From Mycobacterium sp. NBC_00419 (GTDB lineage: Bacteria > Actinomycetota > Actinomycetes > Mycobacteriales > Mycobacteriaceae), in the NCBI RefSeq assembly GCF_036023875.1, contig NZ_CP107931.1:4402001-4466000 (forward strand): 64,000 nucleotides of DNA, read 5' to 3'. Below are positions 41,205 to 50,384 of this stretch, piece by piece (the stretch's first letter is position 1; every line of letters begins with the position of its first letter). A program made the translations under genes and the position numbers. The notes beneath the pieces are model-generated. The model made no database searches. It was not told the origin of the DNA and saw only the letters and a list, made by a program, of their open reading frames with translations.

Positions 41205-42367
41205 CCCAGCGCCGCCCCGAGGATGAGATCGGTCAGACCGAGAGTCACCGGATCCGACGAGGTACCCGACGCGCACGCGGCTGCCGCGCCGGGGGTGTGA
41301 CGCTGCTGAAGCACCTGGCAGATGGCGCCCGCCTGGGTAGGGGCGATCGCCACCTGCGGCGGGATGTAGGTGACATTGTGGGTGCCCCAGGACGTTTCGT
41401 AGATGTCGGTGAACCACCTGGTGAACTGCGGCCAGGTGTTGATCATCGAGAGAATGGTCTTGTTGTGGTTCCTCAGCAGGTCGCGGATCCAGGGAATCAG
41501 TTTGTCGCCGATGTTGCGGTACAGCCGCGGTGCCAGCCGGGTCGATGCCTCGACGAGGATCGGCAGCAGATGGGAGACGTTGGCCAAGGCGTCGGAGATG
41601 TTGTCCGACAACGCCTCGATCAGTGCGACGGTCGCGGGCAGCGTCTGGATCACCGACGCGAAGGTGTCCCAGTTCTTCAGAAAGCCTGAGGTGAAGATCT
41701 CGCTGTTCTCGAACAGACGCCGATAATCGGTGTCGGCGCGGTACGGGTCGGACAGCATGGTGACCAGGTTGCGCAGGGTCTCGTTGAGCTGGGCGCCGGT
41801 ACCGTTGAGCGACCGGCTGGCCGCAGACAGGCTGTCGTTGATCGCTTGCACACCGGGCGCCTGCGAGGCGTCCTTGCCGGGGTGCGGGCCCAACACAGTG
41901 TCGGCGAGATTGCCGACAGCGGTGAAGGTCTCGCTGACGCTGATCGGGGTCCGGGTATTGGCGAGCTTGATGCATCCTGGCCCGGCGAACTTCGGGCCGC
42001 CGGTGTAGGCCTTGGTCAGTTCGATGTGGCGGTCGGTGACGATCGACTGCGAATAGGTGACCACCCCGACGTCGGCAGGCAGGTCCATGTCTGCGGGCAC
42101 CGTGAAGTCGACCTGGACGTGGTCGGGCTTGTTCTCGATCGCGGTCGTGGAGCCCACGTCGATACCCAGCATCGCGACCTTGTTGCCCACATACAACCCG
42201 ACGGCGTCGGTCAGTTCGGCGCACATCGCCTTGGTGTTGTTGACTTTGGGCATCACGAGCTTCGCCCCGGTGACCGCTGCGACCGTCACGACCGCGACGA
42301 CGGCCAGTGCCGCCGCGACACGTAGCGGCGAGTGCAGGCGGGCGCGCAGGGCCGAGATCGCTTTCAT
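41201..42367 (-). CDS. mceD: Mce family protein MceD (mce locus 1)
   Basis: A 388-residue Mce protein. Basic N-terminus and membrane segment at about 17-38, then the Mce domain with L-Y-V-G-N-K-V-A-M-L-G-I-D-V-G and D-F-T-V-P-A-D. An unusual point for MceD is the cysteine pair region C-A-E-L near residue 48 and G-C-I-K-L near residue 131, plus a C-terminal pair (I-C-Q-V-L and A-C-A-S-G), pointing to disulphides outside the membrane. The gene is one base away from mceC and overlaps mceE. Confidence 0.9.
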   Translation of the reverse strand: MKAISALRARLHSPLRVAAALAVVAVVTVAAVTGAKLVMPKVNNTKAMCAELTDAVGLYVGNKVAMLGIDVGSTTAIENKPDHVQVDFTVPADMDLPADVGVVTYSQSIVTDRHIELTKAYTGGPKFAGPGCIKLANTRTPISVSETFTAVGNLADTVLGPHPGKDASQAPGVQAINDSLSAASRSLNGTGAQLNETLRNLVTMLSDPYRADTDYRRLFENSEIFTSGFLKNWDTFASVIQTLPATVALIEALSDNISDALANVSHLLPILVEASTRLAPRLYRNIGDKLIPWIRDLLRNHNKTILSMINTWPQFTRWFTDIYETSWGTHNVTYIPPQVAIAPTQAGAICQVLQQRHTPGAAAACASGTSSDPVTLGLTDLILGAALG

Positions 42368-42368
42368 C

Positions 42369-43430
42369 TCAGCAGTTCCTCATGATGCTTGGCAGACACA
42401 GGTCTTGACCCGGGACCAGCTGGTTGCCTTCGTCGATGACCACCCCGTTGCCGCTGAGCATCGGCACCACGATGTTCATGGCCTGGTTCAAGGCGTCGGC
42501 GGCCTTGCCGAGGCGGTCCGGGTGGGCGTACAGCGTGTCGATGATGTCGTCGATTCCGTTGATGACCGGCGCCATCTCACGTCCGTAGAACGTGGAGAGC
42601 CGGTCCATGATGCGGGCCAATTCTTTGACGAGCCCGAAGAACTCGACGATGTCGACCGAATTCGCGGTGTATCCCTTGCCTAGGATGTCGAGCTGCTGAA
42701 AGACGGTGACCAGCTGCTTGCGGCCTGCGACCATCGCGCCCATGCCGTCTGCGACGAAGCTCAGGCTGCGGTGGAATTCGTTGGCCGAGCCGCTCAATGA
42801 CGCGGTGAGCTCGTCGGCGGACTGCAACAGGTTGTGGATCGCGTCGGGGTATTTGCCTGCGGCGTTGGCGACTTCGGCGAAGGTGTCGTGGATGACCTGG
42901 CCGTCGACTTCCTTGATCACCGGGGTCGCCGCCTGGATGATGTCGTTGACCTCGAATGGAAGTGAGACACGCTGGGGTGGAATCCCAGTGCGGCCCAGCG
43001 GTTTATCGCCCTTGGGGTCCAGCGCGACATAGTGGCCGCCCAGCGGGGTCAACAGCTTCACATCCAGGGTGGAATCCGAACCCACCTTCACCGAACGCTC
43101 GACGTCGAACGTCATCTCCACCAGTGCGCCGTCGAGGCGCACCCCGGTCACCTCGCCGACCGTGATCCCGGCGATGCGGACCTGATCACCGGCTCGGACA
43201 CCGGCGGAGTTGGACAGATGGGCGGTGTAACCCGATTGGCCGCTCGGATTCAGGTAGGCAGCGGCGGTCGCGGCCAGCGCCGCGATGATGACGACCAGCC
43301 CGATGATGCCCTGGCGCCGGCTTCGCGCGGCGGCGGTGCGCTCGTCCGGCACTCCCTGACGGGGCCCCAGCCAGGCCGACAGGTCCATGCGTCTGCCCAG
43401 GGCGCCGAGCCGGTCTTTCACCGAGATCAT
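42369..43430 (-). CDS. mceC: Mce family protein MceC (mce locus 1)
   Basis: A 353-residue Mce protein. A longer cytosolic N-terminus of about 40 residues with many Arg precedes the membrane segment (G-I-I-G-L-V-V-I-I-A-A-L-A-A-T). The Mce domain carries V-R-A-G-D-Q-V-R-I-A-G-I-T-V-G-E-V and L-T-P-L-G-G-H-Y-V-A-L. The helical part contains N-D-I-I-Q-A-A and ends in a C-x8-C pattern (L-C-L-P-S-I-M-R-N-C). It overlaps mceB by ATGA. Confidence 0.9.
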   Translation of the reverse strand: MISVKDRLGALGRRMDLSAWLGPRQGVPDERTAAARSRRQGIIGLVVIIAALAATAAAYLNPSGQSGYTAHLSNSAGVRAGDQVRIAGITVGEVTGVRLDGALVEMTFDVERSVKVGSDSTLDVKLLTPLGGHYVALDPKGDKPLGRTGIPPQRVSLPFEVNDIIQAATPVIKEVDGQVIHDTFAEVANAAGKYPDAIHNLLQSADELTASLSGSANEFHRSLSFVADGMGAMVAGRKQLVTVFQQLDILGKGYTANSVDIVEFFGLVKELARIMDRLSTFYGREMAPVINGIDDIIDTLYAHPDRLGKAADALNQAMNIVVPMLSGNGVVIDEGNQLVPGQDLCLPSIMRNC

Positions 43431-44437
43431 TTGCAGATCACCAAGTTCTGCTGGGCGAACGACACCTGGCCGATGCCGGGCAAGGTGACCTCACCGCGCG
43501 AGCAGGTGAACGTCGGCGTGGCGGGCTTGTCGTCGACGAGGGTGTCGCGCATGCCCTGAATCAGGGAGGGCACCAGCGACAGACCGGCGATGATCGTGGG
43601 CGTCTGGGGCCACATGCGGGCGGTCAGGTCGTACATGGGAACCGTCTGGCCGTCGAACAGTTGCTCGAGGTAGCCCATGATGTGGGTGGTGTTGCGTAGC
43701 ACCGGCAGTCCGACGTCGAGTGCGGACCGGAACTCGGCGGCATTGGAGCCGAACTGCGTCAGCACATCGTTGAGGACGGCGATGAGCTGGAACAGCTGTT
43801 GTGACTTTCCGCCGAGGTCTTGGGATATCGAACTCAGGTTCTTGATGATCGCGGTGATGACGGCCTTGCGGTCGGTCGCCAGTTTGGCGATGACGTCCAG
43901 GTCATGCAGGAACGGTCCGACACCGTTCTCGTCACCCTGGATCAGCCGCAGCAGATTCTCGCCGAGCAGATTGAACTGGGCGGGGTCGACCGTCTGGAAG
44001 ATCGGCCGAAAACCGTTGAACAGCTTGGCCACATCGAATGATGGAATGGTCTGGCCCAGCGGAATGTCGCCGCCCGCGGGAAGCCGCTTGTCCGGCTTGG
44101 CGGGCTGGACGAGCTCCACGTAGCGCTGACCGATGAGACTCTGGTAGCGCACCGCGGCAACGGTGTTGGTGAACACCGGCTGGTTGTCCTGCGCGGTGAA
44201 GTCGACCTTCGCGATCCGCCCGTCGAGCCGGATCGTCTCGACCTTGCCGACCTGGACCCCGGAGATACGGACGTCGTCGCCGACATAGAGTCCCGAGACG
44301 TCGGTGAACGCCGCGGTGTAGCGCGACACCGTTCCGGTGATGGGGGAGCGCAGCGCGGTCACCACGATCAGCGTGCATACCACCGCGATCGCGCTGAAGA
44401 TCGTCAACCAGAACACGGCTCTGCTGACACTTCTCAT
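43427..44437 (-). CDS. mceB: Mce family protein MceB (mce locus 1)
   Basis: A 336-residue Mce protein. Membrane segment at about 9-29, then V-S-G-L-Y-V-G-D-D-V-R-I-S-G-V-Q-V-G-K-V, the best conserved Mce block, and S-L-I-G-Q-R-Y-V-E-L. C-terminal T-C-S-R-G and V-I-C-K provide two cysteines near the end, as is usual for MceB. Both ends overlap neighbours by 4 bases. Confidence 0.92.
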   Translation of the reverse strand: MRSVSRAVFWLTIFSAIAVVCTLIVVTALRSPITGTVSRYTAAFTDVSGLYVGDDVRISGVQVGKVETIRLDGRIAKVDFTAQDNQPVFTNTVAAVRYQSLIGQRYVELVQPAKPDKRLPAGGDIPLGQTIPSFDVAKLFNGFRPIFQTVDPAQFNLLGENLLRLIQGDENGVGPFLHDLDVIAKLATDRKAVITAIIKNLSSISQDLGGKSQQLFQLIAVLNDVLTQFGSNAAEFRSALDVGLPVLRNTTHIMGYLEQLFDGQTVPMYDLTARMWPQTPTIIAGLSLVPSLIQGMRDTLVDDKPATPTFTCSRGEVTLPGIGQVSFAQQNLVICK

Positions 44438-45474
44438 CCGCCCGCCCCCGGCGGCGCGGCGGCCGGCTCCAGGGCGGCCGGCAGGCCCGGCATGGTGTCC
44501 ATGATGACCTCTATCTGCAACCGAACCTTCCCGTCGATCATCGGGAACGCTGCGCTAGTGCGGTCGATCAGGCCTGAGAGCCGGTCGTAGGCCGGAGCCA
44601 GGCTGCCCAGCATGTACATCCGCGGGAGCAGAATGTTGCGCAGTGCGTCGGCCAGTGGGACGAGCCAGGAGATGTTGCGGGCGAAGACAGCGTCGGTGTT
44701 GTAGAGCAGCTTGGCCGATTCGTCCAGGATCTTGTTGACGCGCTGCACCCCTTCCGGCTGCGCCAGGAAGGACATCCCGTTGAGCAGGTCGTAGGCCAGG
44801 TTGATCAGCGGCACCGCGTCGCTGGCTCCGTTAAGTACCGTGGAGAACACCGAAAGTGATTGCGAGAAAGGCACTTTCTGCGAGTCGGCGACCATCTTGG
44901 CCAGGTCGAAGAAGGACCGTGTCACGGGCTCGGTCAGATCAGAATGGCGGCTCACCACGGCGATGATGTGCTCGACGTCGGCCGAGTCCACGATCTGGCC
45001 GAGTTGCTGGCCCTGGCGCAGCAGTCCGGTGATGGAGGTGGGTGGCACCTCGGAGTCGATCAGAAGCGTCTGGTCGGGCCGCAGCCTGGGGCCCGCTCCG
45101 GTGCTCACCAATTCGACGGCCGCCAGGCCAAAGGTGTTGGAGGACACGAACTTCGCGGTGGTATCGGCGGCCAGGGCGGTGGCCTGATCCGGCTCGAGCT
45201 TCAGTGTCATCTTCTGCTTGTTGTAACCCGTGGTCTCCAACGTGCCCACCGACCCGATGGTCAGCCCACGGAACTTCACCTCCGCGCCGGGCGTCAGGCC
45301 CTCGCCGAGGGTGTCGGCCACCACGGTGAGCGTGAACGTCTTGGCGTAGCCGCCGCTACCCAGCTGGTAGAGCCCGATACCGGCGACGCCGAGTACCACC
45401 GCGGCGATCAACCCGCGGATCCGCAGCTTGCGCGAACTGGGCGCCCGTGCGCCTTGGTCTGCAGACAAAGACAT
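44434..45474 (-). CDS. mceA: Mce family protein MceA (mce locus 1)
   Basis: A 346-residue Mce protein, first of the six. Cytosolic tail of about 20 residues, membrane segment R-G-L-I-A-A-V-V-L-G-V-A-G-I-G-L, then the Mce domain with L-T-P-G-A-E-V-K-F-R-G-L-T-I-G-S-V and N-T-F-G-L-A-A-V-E-L. The C-terminus is Ala/Pro/Gly-rich. No RGD-like adhesion motif as in Mce1A was seen. It starts 2 bases after the yrbEB stop. Confidence 0.92.
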   Translation of the reverse strand: MSLSADQGARAPSSRKLRIRGLIAAVVLGVAGIGLYQLGSGGYAKTFTLTVVADTLGEGLTPGAEVKFRGLTIGSVGTLETTGYNKQKMTLKLEPDQATALAADTTAKFVSSNTFGLAAVELVSTGAGPRLRPDQTLLIDSEVPPTSITGLLRQGQQLGQIVDSADVEHIIAVVSRHSDLTEPVTRSFFDLAKMVADSQKVPFSQSLSVFSTVLNGASDAVPLINLAYDLLNGMSFLAQPEGVQRVNKILDESAKLLYNTDAVFARNISWLVPLADALRNILLPRMYMLGSLAPAYDRLSGLIDRTSAAFPMIDGKVRLQIEVIMDTMPGLPAALEPAAAPPGAGG

Positions 45475-45476
45475 CG

Positions 45477-46337
45477 CTATCCGGATATCCGAACGCCGGG
45501 GCTGTTACCCCAGAACAGCAGCGTGAGCACCATGTCGGCGGCGACCACGGTGACGATGCTGGCCCGGATGGCCCGCCCCGATGCCCGCCCGACACCTTCG
45601 GGGCCGCCCTCGGCGTAGTAGCCGTGGTAGCAGTGGATCGCGATGATCAGGGTGACGAAGATGGCGGCTTTGAGGACCGAGAACACCACGTCGGACGGCT
45701 GCAGGAACGAGTCAAAGTAGTGGTAGTAGGTGCCGGAGGATTGCCCGTGCAGGACGTTGACGACCAGGACGCACGACAGGTAGCTCAAGGCCAGCGTCAC
45801 CACGTAGAGCGGAACGATGGTCAGCATTCCGGCGATGACGCGGGTGGTCACCACGAAGGGGATCGACCGGATGCCGAGGGCTTCGAGAGCGTCGATCTCC
45901 TCGGAGATCCGCATCGCACCGATCTCGGCGGTCATCCGGCAACCGGCTTGGGCCGCGAACCCGATCCCGGCGATCATCGGTGCCATCTCGCGGGTGTTGG
46001 CGTAGGCGGAGACGAAGCCGGTCAGCGGACCCATGCCCACCATGTCGAGGGCGCCGTAGCCTTCGATGCCCACCGAACCGCCGACCGCAGCGCCCATGAA
46101 CACCAGCACGCCGATGGTGCCGCCGCCGACGATGAGCGACCCGTTGCCCCACATGATGTCGACGAGCAGCACACCGGTCTGATGCCGGTAGTGCTTGAGC
46201 GTCGTGGGTATGGCGCCGAGCACCTGGGACAGGAACGTGACCTGGTGGCCGAGGCGCTGGACGATCGAGTCACCGCGGCCGGCGACCCAGATCGGGGCGC
46301 GCAGCGCAGTGGGCACATACCGCGACGGTGCCGCCAT
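45477..46337 (-). CDS. yrbEB: YrbEB permease of mce locus 1
   Basis: A 286-residue MlaE/YrbE-type ABC permease. About five or six membrane segments; the conserved E-loop, the coupling region to the ATPase, reads G-C-R-M-T-A-E-I-G-A-M-R-I-S-E-E-I-D-A-L-E-A-L-G. Start ATG 46337 overlaps the yrbEA stop by one base (TAATG); the same frame is open further upstream inside yrbEA. Together with yrbEA it forms the inner-membrane part of the Mce importer. Confidence 0.93.
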   Translation of the reverse strand: MAAPSRYVPTALRAPIWVAGRGDSIVQRLGHQVTFLSQVLGAIPTTLKHYRHQTGVLLVDIMWGNGSLIVGGGTIGVLVFMGAAVGGSVGIEGYGALDMVGMGPLTGFVSAYANTREMAPMIAGIGFAAQAGCRMTAEIGAMRISEEIDALEALGIRSIPFVVTTRVIAGMLTIVPLYVVTLALSYLSCVLVVNVLHGQSSGTYYHYFDSFLQPSDVVFSVLKAAIFVTLIIAIHCYHGYYAEGGPEGVGRASGRAIRASIVTVVAADMVLTLLFWGNSPGVRISG

Positions 46338-47353
46338 TAGCCCACTCTCAGCGGCATGGACATCGACAGCCCCTGGGTGATGAGCAGGTTCAGGCCGAAC
46401 ACCGCGACCACACCGATGACGACGGAGGCGTTGACAGCGTCGGCGACACCTCTGGCGCCGCCTTTGGTTTCCAGGCCGCGCTGGCAGGCCACCAGGATCA
46501 CGACGATGCCGAACAGCCAGGTCTTGATCACCGCGACCACCACATCGGTGACGCTGGCGAACGAGGCGAACGAGGCGATGTAACTGCCCGGGGTGCCGGA
46601 CTGGAAGCCGACGTTGATGGCGTAGCCGGCGGCCAGGCCCATGAAGATGATGAACGAGCACAGCACGGGGGCGACGAACACGATGGCCGCGAGCCGCGGG
46701 GTGACGAGCCGCTGGATCGGGTCCACACCCATGACCCGCAGGGCGTCGACTTCTTCGCGGATCGTGCGGGTGCCCAGATCGGTGGCCACGGCCGAACCCG
46801 CTGCCCCGCCCAGCAGCAGTGCCGCCACGATCGGTGCGCCCTGGCGGATCACCCCGAGGCCGCCGGCGGCACCGGACACCGAGGACGCGCCGACCTGGTT
46901 GATGAAGTTGCCGACTTGCACCGCCACGATCACGCCGAACGGAATGGATACCAGCAACGCCGGTATCGCCGTGACGCTGATGATGAACCAGGCCTGGTTG
47001 ATGGTGTCGCGCCACGGGTGGCGCAGCCGGATCAGATCTTTGGCGAGGTGGCCGAACGCCAGCACACCCAGTTCGAAGAACCGGCCGAGAGTCTTCAGAG
47101 AGGAGTCGCCCTGGCTCAGGCCGTATCGCACCGGTCTGCCGAGCGGTGAGTTCAGCAACGTGCTGATGATGCCGGTCGCCGGCGCGGGAACGTCAGCCGG
47201 GCGATCGTCGGCTCCGCTCGGCAAAGCGAGGTCACCGGCGACGTCGTCGACGTCTACGGTGAGCATCTCGTCGACCTCAGCGCCGATATCGACGCAGGAG
47301 AGTGAAGTGCCGTCCGTCTCAGCCGCCGTCGCGTCATCGACACCTGCGGTCAA
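46337..47353 (-). CDS. yrbEA: YrbEA permease of mce locus 1, with long acidic N-terminus
   Basis: A 338-residue MlaE/YrbE permease. The permease core begins near residue 88 (L-G-R-F-F-E-L-G-V-L) and holds the coupling loop D-L-G-T-R-T-I-R-E-E-V-D-A-L-R-V-M-G. Before it lies an extra stretch of about 85 residues, rich in Asp, Glu, Thr and Ala, that ordinary YrbEA proteins (about 265 residues) lack. The start is a TTG at 47353, but GAAGGAAGG about nine bases upstream supports it. First gene of the locus. Confidence 0.88.
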   Translation of the reverse strand: MTAGVDDATAAETDGTSLSCVDIGAEVDEMLTVDVDDVAGDLALPSGADDRPADVPAPATGIISTLLNSPLGRPVRYGLSQGDSSLKTLGRFFELGVLAFGHLAKDLIRLRHPWRDTINQAWFIISVTAIPALLVSIPFGVIVAVQVGNFINQVGASSVSGAAGGLGVIRQGAPIVAALLLGGAAGSAVATDLGTRTIREEVDALRVMGVDPIQRLVTPRLAAIVFVAPVLCSFIIFMGLAAGYAINVGFQSGTPGSYIASFASFASVTDVVVAVIKTWLFGIVVILVACQRGLETKGGARGVADAVNASVVIGVVAVFGLNLLITQGLSMSMPLRVG

Positions 47354-47679
47354 CGGCTAGCACCTTCCTTCAATGCGGTCACGCCTTCTCCCTGGCAAAG
47401 ATGCGAGCTGATCGACGCGTGGTCACCCGTGTGTTCAGGTATGTGCGTTGTAACAGTGGCAGCAAGCATCTGTTCATCGAAGCAATTGAGTGTGACGTAG
47501 GCCTCAATTAAGAGTCAAGCGGGGGTACCGATCGCTGCCGCTCGGCCTGTGGACTGGGGTAAAGAAGCCTGGGCGGCGGCTGAAAGGCGATACCAGCGGT
47601 CCGGGGTACAGCGAGCGGGCGGGGCGAAATCGCCCGAGGCGTGATTTTCCAGCGAAGTCCGTGGCGTGCTTGAGCGATG
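47354..47679. other. Intergenic region (326 bp) upstream of mce locus 1
   Basis: No gene supported. Must hold the mce locus promoter; on the minus strand TTGACT (47518-47513) could be a -35, but no good -10 follows. A short hairpin lies at 47622-47635. Confidence 0.45.
47622..47635 (-). terminator. Short hairpin after the PGRS gene
   Basis: GGGCGA-TT-TCGCCC on the minus strand is a perfect 6-base stem, 45 bases after the PGRS stop. Weak: short stem and no T-run. Confidence 0.3.
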
Positions 47680-49140
47680 TCAGCTTGCGCCCGCGCCGCC
47701 GGTGCCGCCTGCACCGCCTGCGCCACCCTGTCGCCCAGACGCTGCGTGACCACTCTGGCCGGACTGGCCCGATGTGCCGCTGGCTCCGGTTCCGCTGGCG
47801 CCCCCGGTTCCTCCGCTGCCTCCCGGGCCGCCCGCGCCACCGATTCCGGCTACGCCACTGGTTCCACTGGTGCCCGGCGTGCCGGAAAGGAATGTGCGTC
47901 CGCCGGCACCGCCTTTGCCGGCGTTGCCGCCGTCGCCACCGGTCCCGCCAGTGCCGCCGGTGCCGCCGGTGCCACCTTCGCCCGCGTCCCCGGTGTCGTA
48001 CAGGGTGGAGCCACCCGTGCCGCCGGTACCGCCTTGGCCACCGCCTGCGCCGGTACCGCCGTTGGCACCGTTGCCGCCCGTGCCGCCGTTTCCGCCGTTG
48101 CCACCAAAGATTCCGCCGCGGCCACCTTCACCGCCGGCGCCGCCGTCCCCGCCAGCGCCACCGGTAGCTCCGACGCCGCCCGTCCCGCCGGTGCCGCCGT
48201 CGCCGGCTACTCCGAGCGCACCCCAGGTTCCTCCGCCGGTGCCACCCTGACCGCCTGATGCGCCGGTGCCACCCGTTCCGCCGGTTCCGCCGTTGCCGCT
48301 GACGGAAGTGCCCGTCGAGCCCACGCTGGCCAACCCGCCGGTGCCGCCCTGACCGCCGGGCCCGCCGAACGCGCCTGCGCCGCCGGTTCCGCCGTTGCCG
48401 CCGACGGCGTTGCCGTAGAAACTCCAAGCCCAGCCGCCCGGTCCGCCGGCGCCGCCGATTGGCGTGACGAAGAACGAGTTGTACTGGCCGCCGGGGGAAC
48501 CGGGCCCACCGTCGCCGCCGACCTGACTGTCGTAGCCGCTCGCGCTGAAGCCCCAGCCGCCCATGTTGGCGAAGCTGCCCGTCGGTGGTGTCGGATTGAT
48601 GCCGGCCGAACCGGGTATGCCGTCGGCGCCGTTACCGCCGTCGCCGCCGTTACCCCACAGCAGGCCGCCGGTGCCGCCGCGCCCACCGGCTTGCCCGAGC
48701 GTGGTGGCGTCCCCGCCATGACCGCCGTTGCCGAACAGTCCGGCGTCCCCGCCGGTACCCCCGTTGGCGCCGTCTCCACCGTTCCCCCAGAGCAGGCCGC
48801 CCCGTCCGCCGTTGCATGCCGAGCCGGTGCAGTTGGCAGGTGCGTCGAGGCCATCACCGATCAGGCCGAGGAAGGGGCCTCCACCGATGGTGAGCGCCGC
48901 CTGTGCGAGCGCGGTTGAGGTGTGGACGGCAGCGGCGGGCCTGGCGCTATGGCCGGCGGCGCACTGCACGTTGGTGGTGAGCACGCAACCGGGACTCGGC
49001 TTCTGGTCCGGCGGGGCCGCCGATGCGGTAGACGCGAGAAAGACGCTCGCACCGACAGCGGCAGCTCCGGAGATGCCGGCCGTGATGACCATCCGAGGTA
49101 ATGCGCGAGCTCTCCCGAACGTATTCGGGGCTGGGGACAC
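47680..49140 (-). CDS. PGRS-type glycine-rich protein with a signal peptide instead of a PE domain
   Basis: A 486-residue secreted protein. The N-terminus (R-M-V-I-T-A-G-I-S-G-A-A-A-V-G-A-S-V-F-L then A-S-T-A-S-A-A) looks like a Sec signal peptide; no PE domain is present. After a linker with cysteines (P-G-C-V-L-T-T-N-V-Q-C and N-C-T-G-S-A-C-N-G-G) the protein becomes a long array of G-G-x-G-G-x units (G-N-G-G-D-G-A-N-G-G, G-G-T-G-G-T-G-G) interrupted by one non-repeat island near residues 190-255. The end is Gly/Ser/Gln-rich. Such arrays form polyglycine-II sheets that bind calcium in PE_PGRS proteins. AGGAGG precedes the GTG start. Function unknown; probably cell-surface. Confidence 0.8.
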   Translation of the reverse strand: MSPAPNTFGRARALPRMVITAGISGAAAVGASVFLASTASAAPPDQKPSPGCVLTTNVQCAAGHSARPAAAVHTSTALAQAALTIGGGPFLGLIGDGLDAPANCTGSACNGGRGGLLWGNGGDGANGGTGGDAGLFGNGGHGGDATTLGQAGGRGGTGGLLWGNGGDGGNGADGIPGSAGINPTPPTGSFANMGGWGFSASGYDSQVGGDGGPGSPGGQYNSFFVTPIGGAGGPGGWAWSFYGNAVGGNGGTGGAGAFGGPGGQGGTGGLASVGSTGTSVSGNGGTGGTGGTGASGGQGGTGGGTWGALGVAGDGGTGGTGGVGATGGAGGDGGAGGEGGRGGIFGGNGGNGGTGGNGANGGTGAGGGQGGTGGTGGSTLYDTGDAGEGGTGGTGGTGGTGGDGGNAGKGGAGGRTFLSGTPGTSGTSGVAGIGGAGGPGGSGGTGGASGTGASGTSGQSGQSGHAASGRQGGAGGAGGTGGAGAS

Positions 49141-49406
49141 ACCCGCCTCCTCTCGCGCATAACACGGCCCGGTGACGGGCGCCCCCCTATTTCCGACGCT
49201 CGTTACAGTATGTTGCGGCGAACCGGATGCCTAGCATTTCAGCAAATTATTTCCGCTTCAATGACCTGCCAAAAGTACACTGCAAGCGGTAAATAACGCA
49301 TCGTGTGTCCCACTGTGCACATTTGGCTAATTAATCAGCACCACCGACCGCATAGCGGTGACCGCATTGCGGCCGCGACGATCGGGTTGTGGTGTGTACT
49401 GCTGGG

Positions 49407-49769
49407 GTGGACGCCAACACGCGGCTCGCCGCCGAACGCAACCGGCTGGCACTCGAACGGACTCTGATGGCCTGGACGAGGACCAGCACCTCGCTGATCG
49501 CGTTCGGCTTCACGATCTACCAGATTTTCCGGTACCTGTCGGACAACGACCGGCTGCGCGACCCGTACGTGAGCCCGCAAATCTTCGGTTTCGCGATGAT
49601 CGTCATCGGGTTGGCGGCGCTGATTCTCGGCTGGGTTCAGCATCGTCAGGAACTGCGCGCGCTCAAAGCCGAATTCGGGCCGATGCGTTACTCGATCGCC
49701 TCGGTCGCGGCGGCGATGATCGCCGCACTCGGCGTCCTCGCCCTGCTGGGCGTGACGCTGCGGATATGA
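49407..49769 (+). CDS. DUF202 family membrane protein
   Basis: A 120-residue membrane protein of the DUF202 (YidH-like) family. The N-terminal motif N-T-R-L-A-A-E-R-N-R-L-A-L-E-R-T-L-M-A-W-T-R-T-S-T is diagnostic. Three hydrophobic helices at about 30-47, 62-81 and 97-117. GTG 49407 gives the usual start (V/M-D-A-N-T-R-L); a GTG at 49389 would add six residues. No function is established. It stands between divergent PGRS and convergent Ddn-like genes. Confidence 0.85.
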   Translation: MDANTRLAAERNRLALERTLMAWTRTSTSLIAFGFTIYQIFRYLSDNDRLRDPYVSPQIFGFAMIVIGLAALILGWVQHRQELRALKAEFGPMRYSIASVAAAMIAALGVLALLGVTLRI

Positions 49770-49779
49770 GACCCGAGGC

Positions 49780-50202
49780 CTACTCGAGGACGAAAACCGG
49801 GATCAGTCGGTCGGTCTTGGTCTGGTACTCGGCGTAGGGCGGGTACGCGGCGACGGCCCGCGTCCACCAGTGCTCGCGCTCGTCACCGGAGACCTCGCGT
49901 GCGGTCAGCGTGTGCAGTGTGTCGCCGTCGAGTGCGGTGACAGTGGGGTTGGCCTTGACGTTGAAGTACCACGACGGGTGTTCGGGATCGCCACCCTTGG
50001 ACGCCACCATGGCGTAGCAGCCGTTCTCCTCGACCCGCATCAGCGGCACGTAGCGCTTCTTACCGGACTTCGCGCCGGTGGTGGTGAACAGGACGACCGG
50101 CCGGTCCATGATGTGCACCCCGTCGGTGGTGCCCTGCTCCAAAATCTGTTCGGTCTGGTCGCGTACCCAGTCGGTGGGGCTCAGTTCTGCATGCTCGCTC
50201 AT
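49780..50202 (-). CDS. Deazaflavin (F420)-dependent nitroreductase family protein (Ddn-like)
   Basis: A 140-residue split-barrel flavin/deazaflavin reductase. The family motif T-G-A-K-S-G-K-K-R-Y-V-P-L is at about residues 42-54, followed by A-S-K-G-G-D-P-E-H-P-S-W-Y-F-N-V-K-A-N-P. These enzymes use F420H2 to reduce quinones or xenobiotics. Start ATG 50202 matches the family; the frame stays open to 50400 but the extra part crosses the neighbouring promoter. Confidence 0.88.
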   Translation of the reverse strand: MSEHAELSPTDWVRDQTEQILEQGTTDGVHIMDRPVVLFTTTGAKSGKKRYVPLMRVEENGCYAMVASKGGDPEHPSWYFNVKANPTVTALDGDTLHTLTAREVSGDEREHWWTRAVAAYPPYAEYQTKTDRLIPVFVLE

Positions 50203-50384
50203 GGCCGGTCCCAACAACGCCGGCCGGGGGTTTATTCCCCCTCGGACAGAAAGTCCCCTGCCAGGCTTGCCGGTTGAGAGCACGCCGGTTGCGGCTTGCG
50301 GGACGCCGCATTGGTGGCTTTCAGCCCTATAGCGGGCCCACCCCGTCACGTCAGAATGCTCGGCGTGGCAACGAGGAGGTTCTG

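Noticed and set aside
47661..48258. Repeated GCCGCCGGTGCC units that could be taken for a CRISPR or satellite array
   Set aside because: They are the codons of G-G-x repeats in the PGRS protein, with no fixed spacer length and an open reading frame throughout.
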